Assembly: GCA_002388005.1 (NCBI GenBank)
Contig: DGLO01000039.1
Location: 1-12,347 of the forward strand
From: Candidatus Neomicrothrix sp. UBA4542
GTDB taxonomy: Bacteria; Actinomycetota; Acidimicrobiia; Acidimicrobiales; Poriferisodalaceae
Direction of reading: 5' to 3'
Length of the DNA stretch: 12,347 bases
The notes beneath the pieces were generated by a model. The model made no database searches and was not told where the DNA came from. It saw nothing but the letters and a program-made list of their open reading frames with translations. Positions 1-6,540 of this stretch are shown here, one piece after another (the first letter of the stretch is position 1; every line of letters starts with the position of its first letter). Made by a program: the position numbers and the translations under genes.

Positions 1-974
1 ACTGCAGAAACCGCAGCAGAAACTGTGGCGAGAAAATCAACGAGCCGAGGGCCCCATCGGCTACTCACGGCATCGTTCACGTCAAAGATGTTTCCGTTTC
101 GTACAGCTTTCAGTTCTGACCAGCCAGGCCGTGATGCAATTGTTTCGATCGACTGGCCGCAACATTCAGCGTCGGCGAAGAAAATGATGTCCGGATCTGA
201 TTCAAGAACAAATTCCTGGGTCAGTTGCGGGTAACCCCATGACGACCCATCCGAATCCGCTGGGTCAGCAATATTGATCAAACCAGCCAAGGAGTAGATA
301 TAGCCAACAAAGGTCGAACTCGTGACTGAGTAAAGGGTGTCGTCAAGCTCGTGGTAATAACTGAGCGGTTGGTCAGGTTGTTCAATGCTGGCAAGAATTT
401 CACCTATTTGTTCCCGCATATAAGCCACGACGAGTGTCGCTGCATCATATTTTCCTGTTAGGACACCAAGCTCCAGCATCTGCCTATAGACATCTTCTAG
501 GTCAGTTGCTGCGGGCGCGACGAAAACCTCGATACCCAGCAGCTCCAGTTCCTCCTGTATGCCGCTATCGCTAAGAATCACCAAATCAGGCTGATAAGAA
601 GCGATCGCTTCGACATTCGGGTTCCAGCCCGATAGTTCTTCAACGACTGGCGCTTGAGGCGGAAAATCGCTGTAGTTGTCAACAGCAACGACTTGTTCGC
701 CAGCTCCGATGACGAAAAGCATTTCGGTAGCGGTCGGAGACAACGACACGATCGTGACTGGGTAGTCAATCTTCGCCGATTGGGTCACCTCATCCTTCGT
801 TGAATCGCTCCTATCTTTAGCAAGGGTGACTGCGGGTGTTGGGCTCTCCGACACAAGGTTGAAGGAAGACTGAGGTTCGTAGGTCGCGCCCGGTTCGTTC
901 AGCCCCGATGAGGCATTTCCGCTACAAGAAGCCGTCAGCAGCAGGCCAAGAACCACCGCTGTCGTTCTTTTCAT
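1..974 (-). CDS. btuF: BtuF-like cobalamin ABC transporter substrate-binding lipoprotein (3' end cut by window edge)
   Basis: Extracytoplasmic binding lipoprotein that would capture corrinoid and pass it to a BtuCD-type importer. The frame is open from ATG 974-972 to the window edge (324 codons, no stop). Residues 1-17 are a lipoprotein signal (MKRTTAVVLGLLLTASC, lipidated Cys17), followed by a polar linker to about residue 68. The class III (Peripla_BP_2) fold then starts at DYPVTIVSLSPTATE (70-84). The motif PDLVI and a late WGPRLVDFLA, matching the family's usual C-terminal motif, suggest only a few residues are missing. An adjacent Cys pair occurs in AECCGQS. A strong SD, AGGAGG (986-981), sits 6 nt before the ATG and fixes the start. 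The cobalamin riboswitch in the leader is what points to B12 over iron or haem as ligand. No permease or ATPase is visible; they may lie beyond the left edge. Confidence 0.9.
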   Translation of the reverse strand, partial: MKRTTAVVLGLLLTASCSGNASSGLNEPGATYEPQSSFNLVSESPTPAVTLAKDRSDSTKDEVTQSAKIDYPVTIVSLSPTATEMLFVIGAGEQVVAVDNYSDFPPQAPVVEELSGWNPNVEAIASYQPDLVILSDSGIQEELELLGIEVFVAPAATDLEDVYRQMLELGVLTGKYDAATLVVAYMREQIGEILASIEQPDQPLSYYHELDDTLYSVTSSTFVGYIYSLAGLINIADPADSDGSSWGYPQLTQEFVLESDPDIIFFADAECCGQSIETIASRPGWSELKAVRNGNIFDVNDAVSSRWGPRLVDFLATVSAAVSA

Positions 975-980
975 TTAGGG

Positions 981-1021
981 CCTCCTGCCGTCCGAGGGCG
1001 GAGCGGCAGGGGACCTGCCAC
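981..1021 (-). promoter_or_regulatory. Mutually exclusive SD-sequestering and anti-sequestering hairpins of the riboswitch
   Basis: Minus strand. CCTGCCG (1010-1004) can pair with CGGCAGG (990-984), extended by TCC (1002-1000) with GGA (993-991) around a 6-nt loop; this stem takes in half of the SD AGGAGG (986-981). The same CCTGCC (1010-1005) can instead pair with GGCAGG (1019-1014) across a 3-nt loop, leaving the SD free. There is no U-tract, so translational control fits better than transcription termination. Confidence 0.7.
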
Positions 1022-1150
1022 ACAACGCTTCTTCCTCGAGAATCATTGTGCGAGGCATCGATTCAGGCGATCGGACTCGTTCCCCTAAGGGACTTCACCG
1101 CTGCGGGACAGTGCCGGATTTTCACCGTACTTCGCTGCATCTCTGCACCG
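981..1150 (-). promoter_or_regulatory. Cobalamin (B12) riboswitch with translational expression platform
   Basis: Minus-strand leader of the btuF-like gene. The conserved cobalamin-aptamer core reads CGGTGAAAATCCG at 1127-1115, then CACTGTCCCGCAGCGGTGA down to about 1095, and GAGTCCGATCGCCTG at 1078-1064. A closing helix P1 can form between GTGC-a-GAG (1148-1141) and CTCGCAC (1054-1048), 7 bp with one bulged A. Downstream lies a G/C-rich expression platform ending in the SD AGGAGG (986-981) and ATG 974. Known class behaviour: bound cobalamin favours the form that hides the SD, so import is shut off when B12 is plentiful. It points away from the molybdenum hydroxylase gene at 1232 and should not control it. 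Confidence 0.9.
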
Positions 1151-1160
1151 TACGTCACAG

Positions 1161-1191
1161 ATGATACTCGGCCTGACACAATCGGAGTCAG
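1161..1191 (-). promoter_or_regulatory. Possible sigma70-type promoter for the B12 riboswitch/btuF transcript
   Basis: On the minus strand CTGACT (1191-1186) and TATCAT (1166-1161) resemble -35 and -10 boxes with a 19-nt spacer. Transcription would begin near 1155, just before the first strand of riboswitch helix P1, which is where it should start. A 5-bp inverted repeat (CTGAC 1173-1177, GTCAG 1187-1191) overlaps it. Box scores are modest, so this is a positional inference. Confidence 0.3.
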
Positions 1192-1231
1192 TTCATACAA
1201 CACTCCACACCTGGAAAGGCCTGTACCTAAT

Positions 1232-3523
1232 ATGGCGCTTCGCGGAACCGCAGTTAGGAGACGCGAGGATGAACCACTCCTCAGAGGGGCTTCGAACTTC
1301 GTCGAAGACCTCCGACTTCCGAACGCTGCTCACGTTTATTACCTAACTTCGACGATCGCTCACGCAGACATAATCGCCGTCGACATTGAGCACGCAATGT
1401 CCGCCCCGGGGGTAATCGATGTCGTCACTTGTGCCGACCTGGACATTGGCCCTTATCCGTCGGCGAACCCGATATTTGATGACGCGATGGTACGCCCGCT
1501 GTTGGCGAGCGACCGTGTCAGATTTGTCGGAGAACCCGTGGTTGCGATAATCGCAGAGTCACCGGCTCAGGCCCGAGACGCCGCCGAACTCGTCGATATC
1601 GAATACGAACCTCGCGCTGCGATCGTTGATCCTGAAGCTGCCATCGATTCAGACATCATCTTGTTCGATGGAACCCAAGAAGGGAACGTCGTTTGTCGCA
1701 TGGAAGCTGAAGGCCTTGAAGCCGATTTCGCTTCATGTGAGGTTGTCGCCGAGGTGAGAACGATAAACAACCGACTCGCGCCAGTTCCCATAGAAACGCG
1801 CGTTGCCGCCGCGGAGTGGGGAGCTGATGGTCGTCTCCACTGTTACAACGCGGGCCAGGGACCCCATCCAGTTCGGGCGGCGATTGCTTCAATTCTCGGA
1901 CTTGAAAAAGACCAAATCCGTGTTGTTTCTGGTGATGTTGGGGGAAGTTTTGGCGCCAAGGCCCGACCTTCCCCCGAAGAGGCATTGTTGGGGTGGCTAT
2001 CGAAAAGAGTGGGCCGCCCGATGGTCTGGGTTCCCTCTCGAAGTGATGACATGGTGGGACTCGGACACGGTCGCGGCCAAATCCAGTACTGCCGAATCGG
2101 TGGGACTTTCGAGGGTGACATCAGCGCTTATCACCTGCACGTGGTACAGGAAGCAGGGGCGTATCCCTCAGCGGGGGCTGGCTTGCCGGCGAACGCTAGA
2201 GCGATGCTTACTGGCTGCTACGACATCACTAGCGTGGGATTCAGTTCAGTTTCTGTGGTCACAAACACCACCCCGACAGGCGCCTATCGCGGAGCGGGTC
2301 GCCCGGAGGCTGCTGCAGCAATCGAGCGCGCCGTTGATGTTTTCGCAGCGGAAGTCGGTATGGATCCAACAGAAGTGCGTAGGCGCAATTTTCTTCAGCC
2401 CGAAGCTTTTCCTCTGTCAACCAGCACCGGTTCAAATTACGACAGCGGCGCGTACGAAGCGAGTTTGAACTCTGCGCTCAAGGCCAGCGGTTATGACGAT
2501 CTTCGGGCTGAACAAGCTCGTCGTCGTTCGGACGGCGATGACCGTTTTCTCGGCATTGGTGTGGCTACTTACGTTGAGCGCACCGCTGGAGTTGGGCGTT
2601 CCGAATACGGAGGTGTCGAACTCTCGAGCGGCGGAAGAATAGTAGCCCGCACCGGTTCATCTCCTTATGGACAGGGGCATCACACGGCTTGGTCGATGCT
2701 CATATCAGATGCCACTGGGGTGGACTTCGACGACATAGAGATAGTCCACGGAGATACCGATGAGGTCCCCCAAGGCGGGATTACTGGCGGATCTCGTTCC
2801 GTTCAGTTGGCCGGGGCCGCCATATGGGAGGCCTCTGCGGCACTTGTCGAACAGGCGAAGAAAGTCGCTGCCGAACTATTGGAGGCTTCGGAAGCGGATC
2901 TTTCGCTCAACACCGAGAACGGTCAGTTTCATGTGATTGGGACACCCTCTATCAGCGTTTCTTGGGCAGACGTGGCGGATCATTTAGAAGAGCGAGACGA
3001 CGGGCCGCGGCTCTTACACGCTGAAGAGATATTTGAGTCGGAAGGGCCGACGTTCCCGTTCGGGACCCATGTAGCGGTGGTTGAGGTTGACAGCGAAACG
3101 GGACAGGTCTCTTTGGAACGATTGATCGCTTGTGACGACGCTGGTGTCATTCTTAACCCTCTTCTGGCAGACGGCCAAGTTCACGGCGGATTGGCCCAGG
3201 GGGCAGCACAGGCCCTTCTTGAAGAGTTCCGATATGACGAGGATGGGAACCCTTTGACCGGCAACTTGGCTGATTACTCGGTCATTTCCGCATCCGAATT
3301 ACCGATGTTTGAGCGGGTCGTCCTCGAAACGCCAACTCACATCAACCCTTTGGGCGCGAAGGGTATCGGTGAATCTGGAACCGTCGGCGCTACCCCGGCG
3401 ATTCACAATGCGGTAATAGATGCGTTGAGTCATTTAGGAGTTCGGCACTTAGATATGCCGGTTACTAGCGAGAAAGTGTGGCGGTCGATTCAAGCGACTA
3501 GGGAGTCATCACCAGTTAGCTAG
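1232..3523 (+). CDS. Xanthine dehydrogenase/CO dehydrogenase family molybdopterin-binding large subunit, form II (CoxL-like)
   Basis: Large catalytic subunit (763 aa) of a molybdenum hydroxylase, a cytosolic enzyme that inserts water-derived oxygen into a C-H bond of an aldehyde or N-heterocycle. The a/b hammerhead domain spans about 18-125 and the Mo-pterin domains follow. Visible motifs are GGSFGAK (237-243), AYRGAGR (351-357), GQGHHT (480-485) and GIGESG (711-716) with the expected catalytic base Glu714. True form I CO dehydrogenase has AYxCSFR with a Cys, absent here, so CO is probably not the substrate. Length is normal. ATG 1232 is chosen because the reading frame continues upstream to 908 only through riboswitch DNA and non-family residues; GGAAAGG (1213-1219) is a weak, distant SD. 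FAD (medium) and 2Fe-2S (small) subunit genes do not adjoin it. The last 15 bp overlap the convergent paaC. Confidence 0.88.
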   Translation: MALRGTAVRRREDEPLLRGASNFVEDLRLPNAAHVYYLTSTIAHADIIAVDIEHAMSAPGVIDVVTCADLDIGPYPSANPIFDDAMVRPLLASDRVRFVGEPVVAIIAESPAQARDAAELVDIEYEPRAAIVDPEAAIDSDIILFDGTQEGNVVCRMEAEGLEADFASCEVVAEVRTINNRLAPVPIETRVAAAEWGADGRLHCYNAGQGPHPVRAAIASILGLEKDQIRVVSGDVGGSFGAKARPSPEEALLGWLSKRVGRPMVWVPSRSDDMVGLGHGRGQIQYCRIGGTFEGDISAYHLHVVQEAGAYPSAGAGLPANARAMLTGCYDITSVGFSSVSVVTNTTPTGAYRGAGRPEAAAAIERAVDVFAAEVGMDPTEVRRRNFLQPEAFPLSTSTGSNYDSGAYEASLNSALKASGYDDLRAEQARRRSDGDDRFLGIGVATYVERTAGVGRSEYGGVELSSGGRIVARTGSSPYGQGHHTAWSMLISDATGVDFDDIEIVHGDTDEVPQGGITGGSRSVQLAGAAIWEASAALVEQAKKVAAELLEASEADLSLNTENGQFHVIGTPSISVSWADVADHLEERDDGPRLLHAEEIFESEGPTFPFGTHVAVVEVDSETGQVSLERLIACDDAGVILNPLLADGQVHGGLAQGAAQALLEEFRYDEDGNPLTGNLADYSVISASELPMFERVVLETPTHINPLGAKGIGESGTVGATPAIHNAVIDALSHLGVRHLDMPVTSEKVWRSIQATRESSPVS

Positions 3524-4243
3524 AGGATCGATTTGGAGCACGGCGACCATTTCATCGTGCAGTGTCGAAAAGTCCCTCGAACGAGTGCCGTAGCGCCCTT
3601 GAGAGGGTGGTTCACCACTCCAATCGACATTCAACTCAAATTCGGCGAGTAGGTCGTCTATTCGCTTCATCCAGGTGCGTTCCTGATCAGCAAGCGAGGT
3701 GTTCAGGATCCCCGAAGTGACAAGTCCAGAATCAGATCCTGCGAAGTACTCTCTGCCCTTTGGAGCTAAGTCAATCAACGTGGACGAAAGACGCAACTGT
3801 CCTTCCGGGGTGGAGAGCAGGCGTCGCAAGAGTGTCAAGCCGTGCTGAACATGGAATTGTTCTTCGGCTGCAGCGCGGGTCGCAATAGTTGCGAGTTCCA
3901 CCCAGGTCGAATCAAGCATGGCTGCCCAACGAACTTCCTCTGCAAGGTCATGCAGGACATGGCGGACAAGCGCACTGGTCCAATCGTGACAAAGGAGTTC
4001 GGCTATATGCGAGGAGCGATATTCCTGGTGCGGGCGCCCATACGCGATGTGATCTAAGTCGTCAGATAGCAACGAATAGAGAGCTCTAGCGTGTCCCAGT
4101 TCATCTTGAGCGATCGAAGTGAACGCCAGGTCTTCTTCTAAGAAGGGGCCGACCGCGATCCACCAAGAATGGTTTTGACCTACGCACAACTCGTCGTCGG
4201 CAAAAGCGAGGACTAGTTCGTTTGCAGTTTCATCAGGGCTCAT
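3509..4243 (-). CDS. paaC: Phenylacetyl-CoA epoxidase subunit PaaC-like protein with retained ExxH motifs
   Basis: Ferritin-like partner of PaaA in the phenylacetyl-CoA 1,2-epoxidase complex (244 aa, close to the usual 250). In the well-known enterobacterial complex PaaC is structural and lacks its metal ligands. Here the helices carry LEEDLAF (35-41), AQDELGHA (45-52; Glu48, His51) and AEEQFH (126-131; Glu128, His131), with Asp99 at a plausible fourth-helix position, so a nearly full diiron ligand set is present. AQDELGHA closely matches SQDEIGHA in PaaA. It is the last gene of the operon: 5 bp after paaB, with AAAGAG close to its ATG as a weak SD. Its stop lies inside the convergent CoxL-like gene. 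It is PaaA/PaaC family without doubt; the PaaC assignment rests on length, position and overall pattern. Confidence 0.85.
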   Translation of the reverse strand: MSPDETANELVLAFADDELCVGQNHSWWIAVGPFLEEDLAFTSIAQDELGHARALYSLLSDDLDHIAYGRPHQEYRSSHIAELLCHDWTSALVRHVLHDLAEEVRWAAMLDSTWVELATIATRAAAEEQFHVQHGLTLLRRLLSTPEGQLRLSSTLIDLAPKGREYFAGSDSGLVTSGILNTSLADQERTWMKRIDDLLAEFELNVDWSGEPPSQGRYGTRSRDFSTLHDEMVAVLQIDPLANW

Positions 4244-4248
4244 TCTCT

Positions 4249-4521
4249 TTAGGTGGCCTTTCCTCGACCGGATCGGCGGAGTTCGGCGAGTAGCTGGCCA
4301 TCATTGTGTTTGTGAACTCGGTCGGCCATCGCCAGGTCATCCTGATCAGCAATTAGTAAGTTGGCTCGGTCAACGACCCACATTTGGTCGCCTTCGCCTC
4401 GTCGCCCGTAGGTTTCGCGTGCATATAGGAGAGCTAGTTCGCTATCGGGTGCATCGAACGATCCCGCGTGACTGAAAGGTTCTTTCCCAGCTTTTTTTAG
4501 AAATACTTCGTAGGTGTTCAT
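4249..4521 (-). CDS. paaB: Phenylacetyl-CoA epoxidase subunit PaaB-like
   Basis: Small non-catalytic subunit (90 aa; family about 95) that in known epoxidases bridges PaaA-PaaC units. The N-terminus YEVFLKKAGKEPFSHAGSF and the central ALLYARETYGRRGEGDQMWV follow the PaaB pattern (WEVF..., HxGS, ALxxARxxYxRRxEG.xxWVV). Its ATG shares an ATGA overlap with the tetR stop, indicating translational coupling; no clear SD of its own is seen. Confidence 0.88.
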   Translation of the reverse strand: MNTYEVFLKKAGKEPFSHAGSFDAPDSELALLYARETYGRRGEGDQMWVVDRANLLIADQDDLAMADRVHKHNDGQLLAELRRSGRGKAT

Positions 4522-5111
4522 GCTGGGGTTCTCTGCGGGTCTGGATTCAGCCCAACTGTCAGCAAGTGGTGGACTTCTGAAGCTAGCGACTCGATGTTGA
4601 GAGCACCTCCGGAGTTAAACCACCTTGGGGTGCCGTTCAAGAGGGAAAGAACGAGATTCGCCGCTAGATGCACATCGAGATCCGCTCGAAATTCGCCGCT
4701 TTCGCGGCCGCCGCTGAGTACGTCGCGAAACACCTGTTGATAGCTGTCAAACATCGCCACGGCTGTATCTCGTTCGAGTTCGGGGAGAAAACGGGTTTCG
4801 TTGAGAAAAGTTCGAGCTTGGTTGGGATCTTCGACGAGTATTTGGAGGTGACCGTGGATGAGTCGAGAGAGTCGTTCAATGGCGGTTCCCGGCATCGTCC
4901 GAACTTCATTAGCAAGTGATTGGAAGCGGGAAGATGCTTCGCGCACGACGTCGACTAATAGCTCGTCTTTGGAGACGACGTGGCTGTATAGCGATGAACC
5001 CATCAGGCCGAGCTTTTTCCCTAGATCCCGCATGGAAGTTCCGTGAAAGCCCTGTTCGGCGAACATTCCGCACGCCGCGGCAACCACATCGGTTCGATTC
5101 TTGCGGCTCAT
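4518..5111 (-). CDS. TetR/AcrR family transcriptional regulator embedded in the paa-type operon
   Basis: DNA-binding repressor, 197 aa from ATG 5111. The N-terminal helix-turn-helix lies at about residues 24-46 (TSMRDLGKKLGLMGSSLYSH) followed by SKDEL, the usual TetR end. This part most resembles KstR2/FadR-like acyl-CoA-responsive members; the remaining residues form the ligand-binding domain. ATG 5111 is preferred over an in-frame start at 5186 because it gives a normal short N-terminus, overlaps the paaD stop as ATGA and has GGGAC just upstream. It sits between paaD and paaB, so it would be made with the oxygenase subunits. Its most likely target is the perfect palindrome at 6519-6532 before paaA (autoregulation). 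An acyl-CoA effector such as phenylacetyl-CoA is inferred by analogy with PaaR-type regulators. Confidence 0.9.
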   Translation of the reverse strand: MSRKNRTDVVAAACGMFAEQGFHGTSMRDLGKKLGLMGSSLYSHVVSKDELLVDVVREASSRFQSLANEVRTMPGTAIERLSRLIHGHLQILVEDPNQARTFLNETRFLPELERDTAVAMFDSYQQVFRDVLSGGRESGEFRADLDVHLAANLVLSLLNGTPRWFNSGGALNIESLASEVHHLLTVGLNPDPQRTPA

Positions 5112-5584
5112 TTCTGTCCCATTTCGCGGGATCGAACTACCTCGACAGGGTTGCGACAGTTGGGACACCATTCGACCGATCGGCATGCTGTCGGGCCAAC
5201 ATCACTCCGAGGTTGTAGTGCTGTGCTTCCACATAGGGGGCAGCTTGTCACTCCGTTTCGCGGTCGAATGGCGACTGAGTATTCCCTCGCCAGTATTTTG
5301 CGGGCATCATCGGTGATGCGGTCAGGCGTCCAGGGCGGAGACATGCAGAATCGAACCGTCACGTCGTGCCCTGAAGCTTGAGCTGCGGCGACCACGTCTT
5401 GTTCGATGACGTCTAAGGCTGGGCATCCCATGATGGTGGGCACGAGGTCGACGCGAATAGACGAGCGATCTGCGACCACGTCTTCAAGGATCCCCAATTG
5501 TTGAATATTCAGGTCTGGATACTCTGGGTCCGCTACAGATGCAACTGCGGCTCGGACTGCGTCTATGGCAGCTTTGGCGACCAT
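5108..5584 (-). CDS. paaD: PaaD-like Fe-S maturation protein (MIP18/DUF59 with C-terminal Cys cluster)
   Basis: Predicted maturation factor for the oxygenase system, 158 aa (family about 160-170). The DUF59/MIP18 domain covers about residues 5-100: ASVADPEYPDLNIQQLGIL, then GCPALD with Cys54, and the W..DRIT segment. The C-terminus has a zinc-ribbon-like set Cys115, Cys118, Cys134, Cys140, Cys143 (CPLC, TACRSVEWCPNC), typical of PaaD. The chosen ATG (5584-5582) overlaps the paaA stop as TGATG; a GTG one codon upstream (5587) is equally coupled. Its stop overlaps tetR. Confidence 0.88.
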   Translation of the reverse strand: MVAKAAIDAVRAAVASVADPEYPDLNIQQLGILEDVVADRSSIRVDLVPTIMGCPALDVIEQDVVAAAQASGHDVTVRFCMSPPWTPDRITDDARKILAREYSVAIRPRNGVTSCPLCGSTALQPRSDVGPTACRSVEWCPNCRNPVEVVRSREMGQK

Positions 5585-6504
5585 CACGCTTGCGCCTTTG
5601 TCGCGTCGTCAAGCGCGGTGCGCACCCATTCGGCGTCATACCAGGCTCGTTTGGCGTCTGAAATTCTTCGAGAACTGTCCGGGCCGATATTTCTCATCGT
5701 ATCCATGAGTGGCTGCCAGTCGATATCGCTGATTTTCCACTTTCCGTTTTCGTTGTCTTGTCGAAGGTCCTGGTCTGGGATGGTGAAGCCTCCGGCGAGC
5801 AGCTGCGGTACGAATTTTTGTACGTATCGGTCTCGCAAGTCCTCATTCCGTTCGGATTTAATGTGCCACCGCAACAATTCGTCGTCGGGTTTGGAGTCGG
5901 GACCGAATAGTTGAATCGACGGTAACCACCAGCGGTTGATGGACTCTTGCATCATCTGGTGTTGGACATCGGTTCCGCGGGCCATGAGGAGCATCATCTC
6001 TTCACCGTTGCGCATATGGAAGCCTTCTTCGACAATCACGCGACGCAGTATTCGTTTATAGGGACCGTAGGAACAGTTTTTGAAAACGGCTTGTTGGCTT
6101 GCCAGCGCGGCTGCGTCGACCAGATACGCGACAGCGATTTGGTCAGTCCAGCTATGAACTCGGTAGTGAAAGACATTATGGAAATGGGTGCGGCCTTCGA
6201 GCAGGTCAGTGACCATTTCTTCTCGTGTCTTGATCCCAAGGTCGGCGGCGACCATGTAGAGAAGATGAGCGTGACCGATCTCGTCTTGGCTTTTCGCTAG
6301 CGCAGTCATCTTTCGATGCAAGCCCGGAGCCTTTGGGATCCAATCTCGTTCAGTGAGCCCTCCCATGTATTCACTGTTGGCGTGCATCTCAATGAACCGG
6401 AACACGGCTTTACGGTATGGGTCTGGGATGTCATCGTTGGGTTCAACGATGCCGCCGTCGTCAAGGAAGTCTTCGAATTCACCAATATTTCGCCAGTTGC
6501 GCAC
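5584..6504 (-). CDS. paaA: Phenylacetyl-CoA epoxidase catalytic subunit PaaA-like
   Basis: Diiron oxygenase subunit that in characterised systems epoxidises the ring of phenylacetyl-CoA with O2. From GTG 6504 it is 306 aa, family-sized. Likely metal ligands are Glu45 (HANSE), Glu75 and His78 (AKSQDEIGH), Asp130 (LVDAAA), Glu160 and His163 (VEEGFH). Lys71 in AKSQDE matches the conserved lysine near the metal centre of E. coli PaaA. YGPY and RWWLPSI.LFGP are also PaaA signatures. No ATG exists near the start. TTG 6519 is in frame, but GTG 6504 lies exactly where transcription from the TATAAT at 6516-6511 should begin, suggesting a leaderless message. It follows DUF3445 and overlaps paaD. Substrate is not certain, because no phenylacetate-CoA ligase, reductase or ring-opening genes are nearby. 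Confidence 0.9.
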   Translation of the reverse strand: MRNWRNIGEFEDFLDDGGIVEPNDDIPDPYRKAVFRFIEMHANSEYMGGLTERDWIPKAPGLHRKMTALAKSQDEIGHAHLLYMVAADLGIKTREEMVTDLLEGRTHFHNVFHYRVHSWTDQIAVAYLVDAAALASQQAVFKNCSYGPYKRILRRVIVEEGFHMRNGEEMMLLMARGTDVQHQMMQESINRWWLPSIQLFGPDSKPDDELLRWHIKSERNEDLRDRYVQKFVPQLLAGGFTIPDQDLRQDNENGKWKISDIDWQPLMDTMRNIGPDSSRRISDAKRAWYDAEWVRTALDDATKAQA

Positions 6505-6510
6505 AATCCC

Positions 6511-6540
6511 ATTATACAAACGAACGTTCGTTGGTGTTAG
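6511..6540 (-). promoter_or_regulatory. Internal promoter of the paaA-paaD-tetR-paaB-paaC segment
   Basis: Minus strand: -10 TATAAT (6516-6511, perfect consensus) and -35 CTAACA (6540-6535, 4 of 6 with TTGACA), spacer 18 nt. The -35 box overlaps the DUF3445 stop codon. The expected start of transcription, about 7 nt after the -10, is at or next to GTG 6504. Confidence 0.6.
6519..6532. promoter_or_regulatory. Perfect 14-bp palindrome, candidate TetR operator
   Basis: AACGAACGTTCGTT is exactly self-complementary and lies within the -35/-10 spacer of the paaA promoter. Placement and size fit a TetR dimer blocking RNA polymerase, and several TetR regulators of acyl-CoA pathways bind related CGAACGTTCG-type palindromes. 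The cognate regulator is presumably the one encoded at 4518-5111. I found no second copy in the window. Confidence 0.6.

Noticed and set aside
908..1231. N-terminal extension of the molybdenum hydroxylase reading frame back to an ATG at 908
   Set aside because: The extra 108 codons run antisense through the btuF start, SD and cobalamin riboswitch and show no family similarity; MALRGTAVRRREDEPLLRG at 1232 is a normal family start.
975..1231. B12 control of the CoxL-like gene
   Set aside because: The aptamer core reads only on the minus strand and its SD-masking stem belongs to btuF.
2281..2310. Aerobic CO dehydrogenase identity for the large subunit
   Set aside because: The active-site loop is AYRGAGR, lacking the Cys of form I enzymes, and CoxM/CoxS are not adjacent.
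1803..2468. A 221-codon open frame on the plus strand inside the CoxL-like gene
   Set aside because: It is a shifted-frame shadow of the conserved GGSFGAK-AYRGAGR region, without recognisable motifs.
5112..5186. Longer tetR start giving 25 additional residues
   Set aside because: The extension lies within paaD coding sequence and is atypical; ATG 5111 forms the ATGA overlap and a standard TetR N-terminus.
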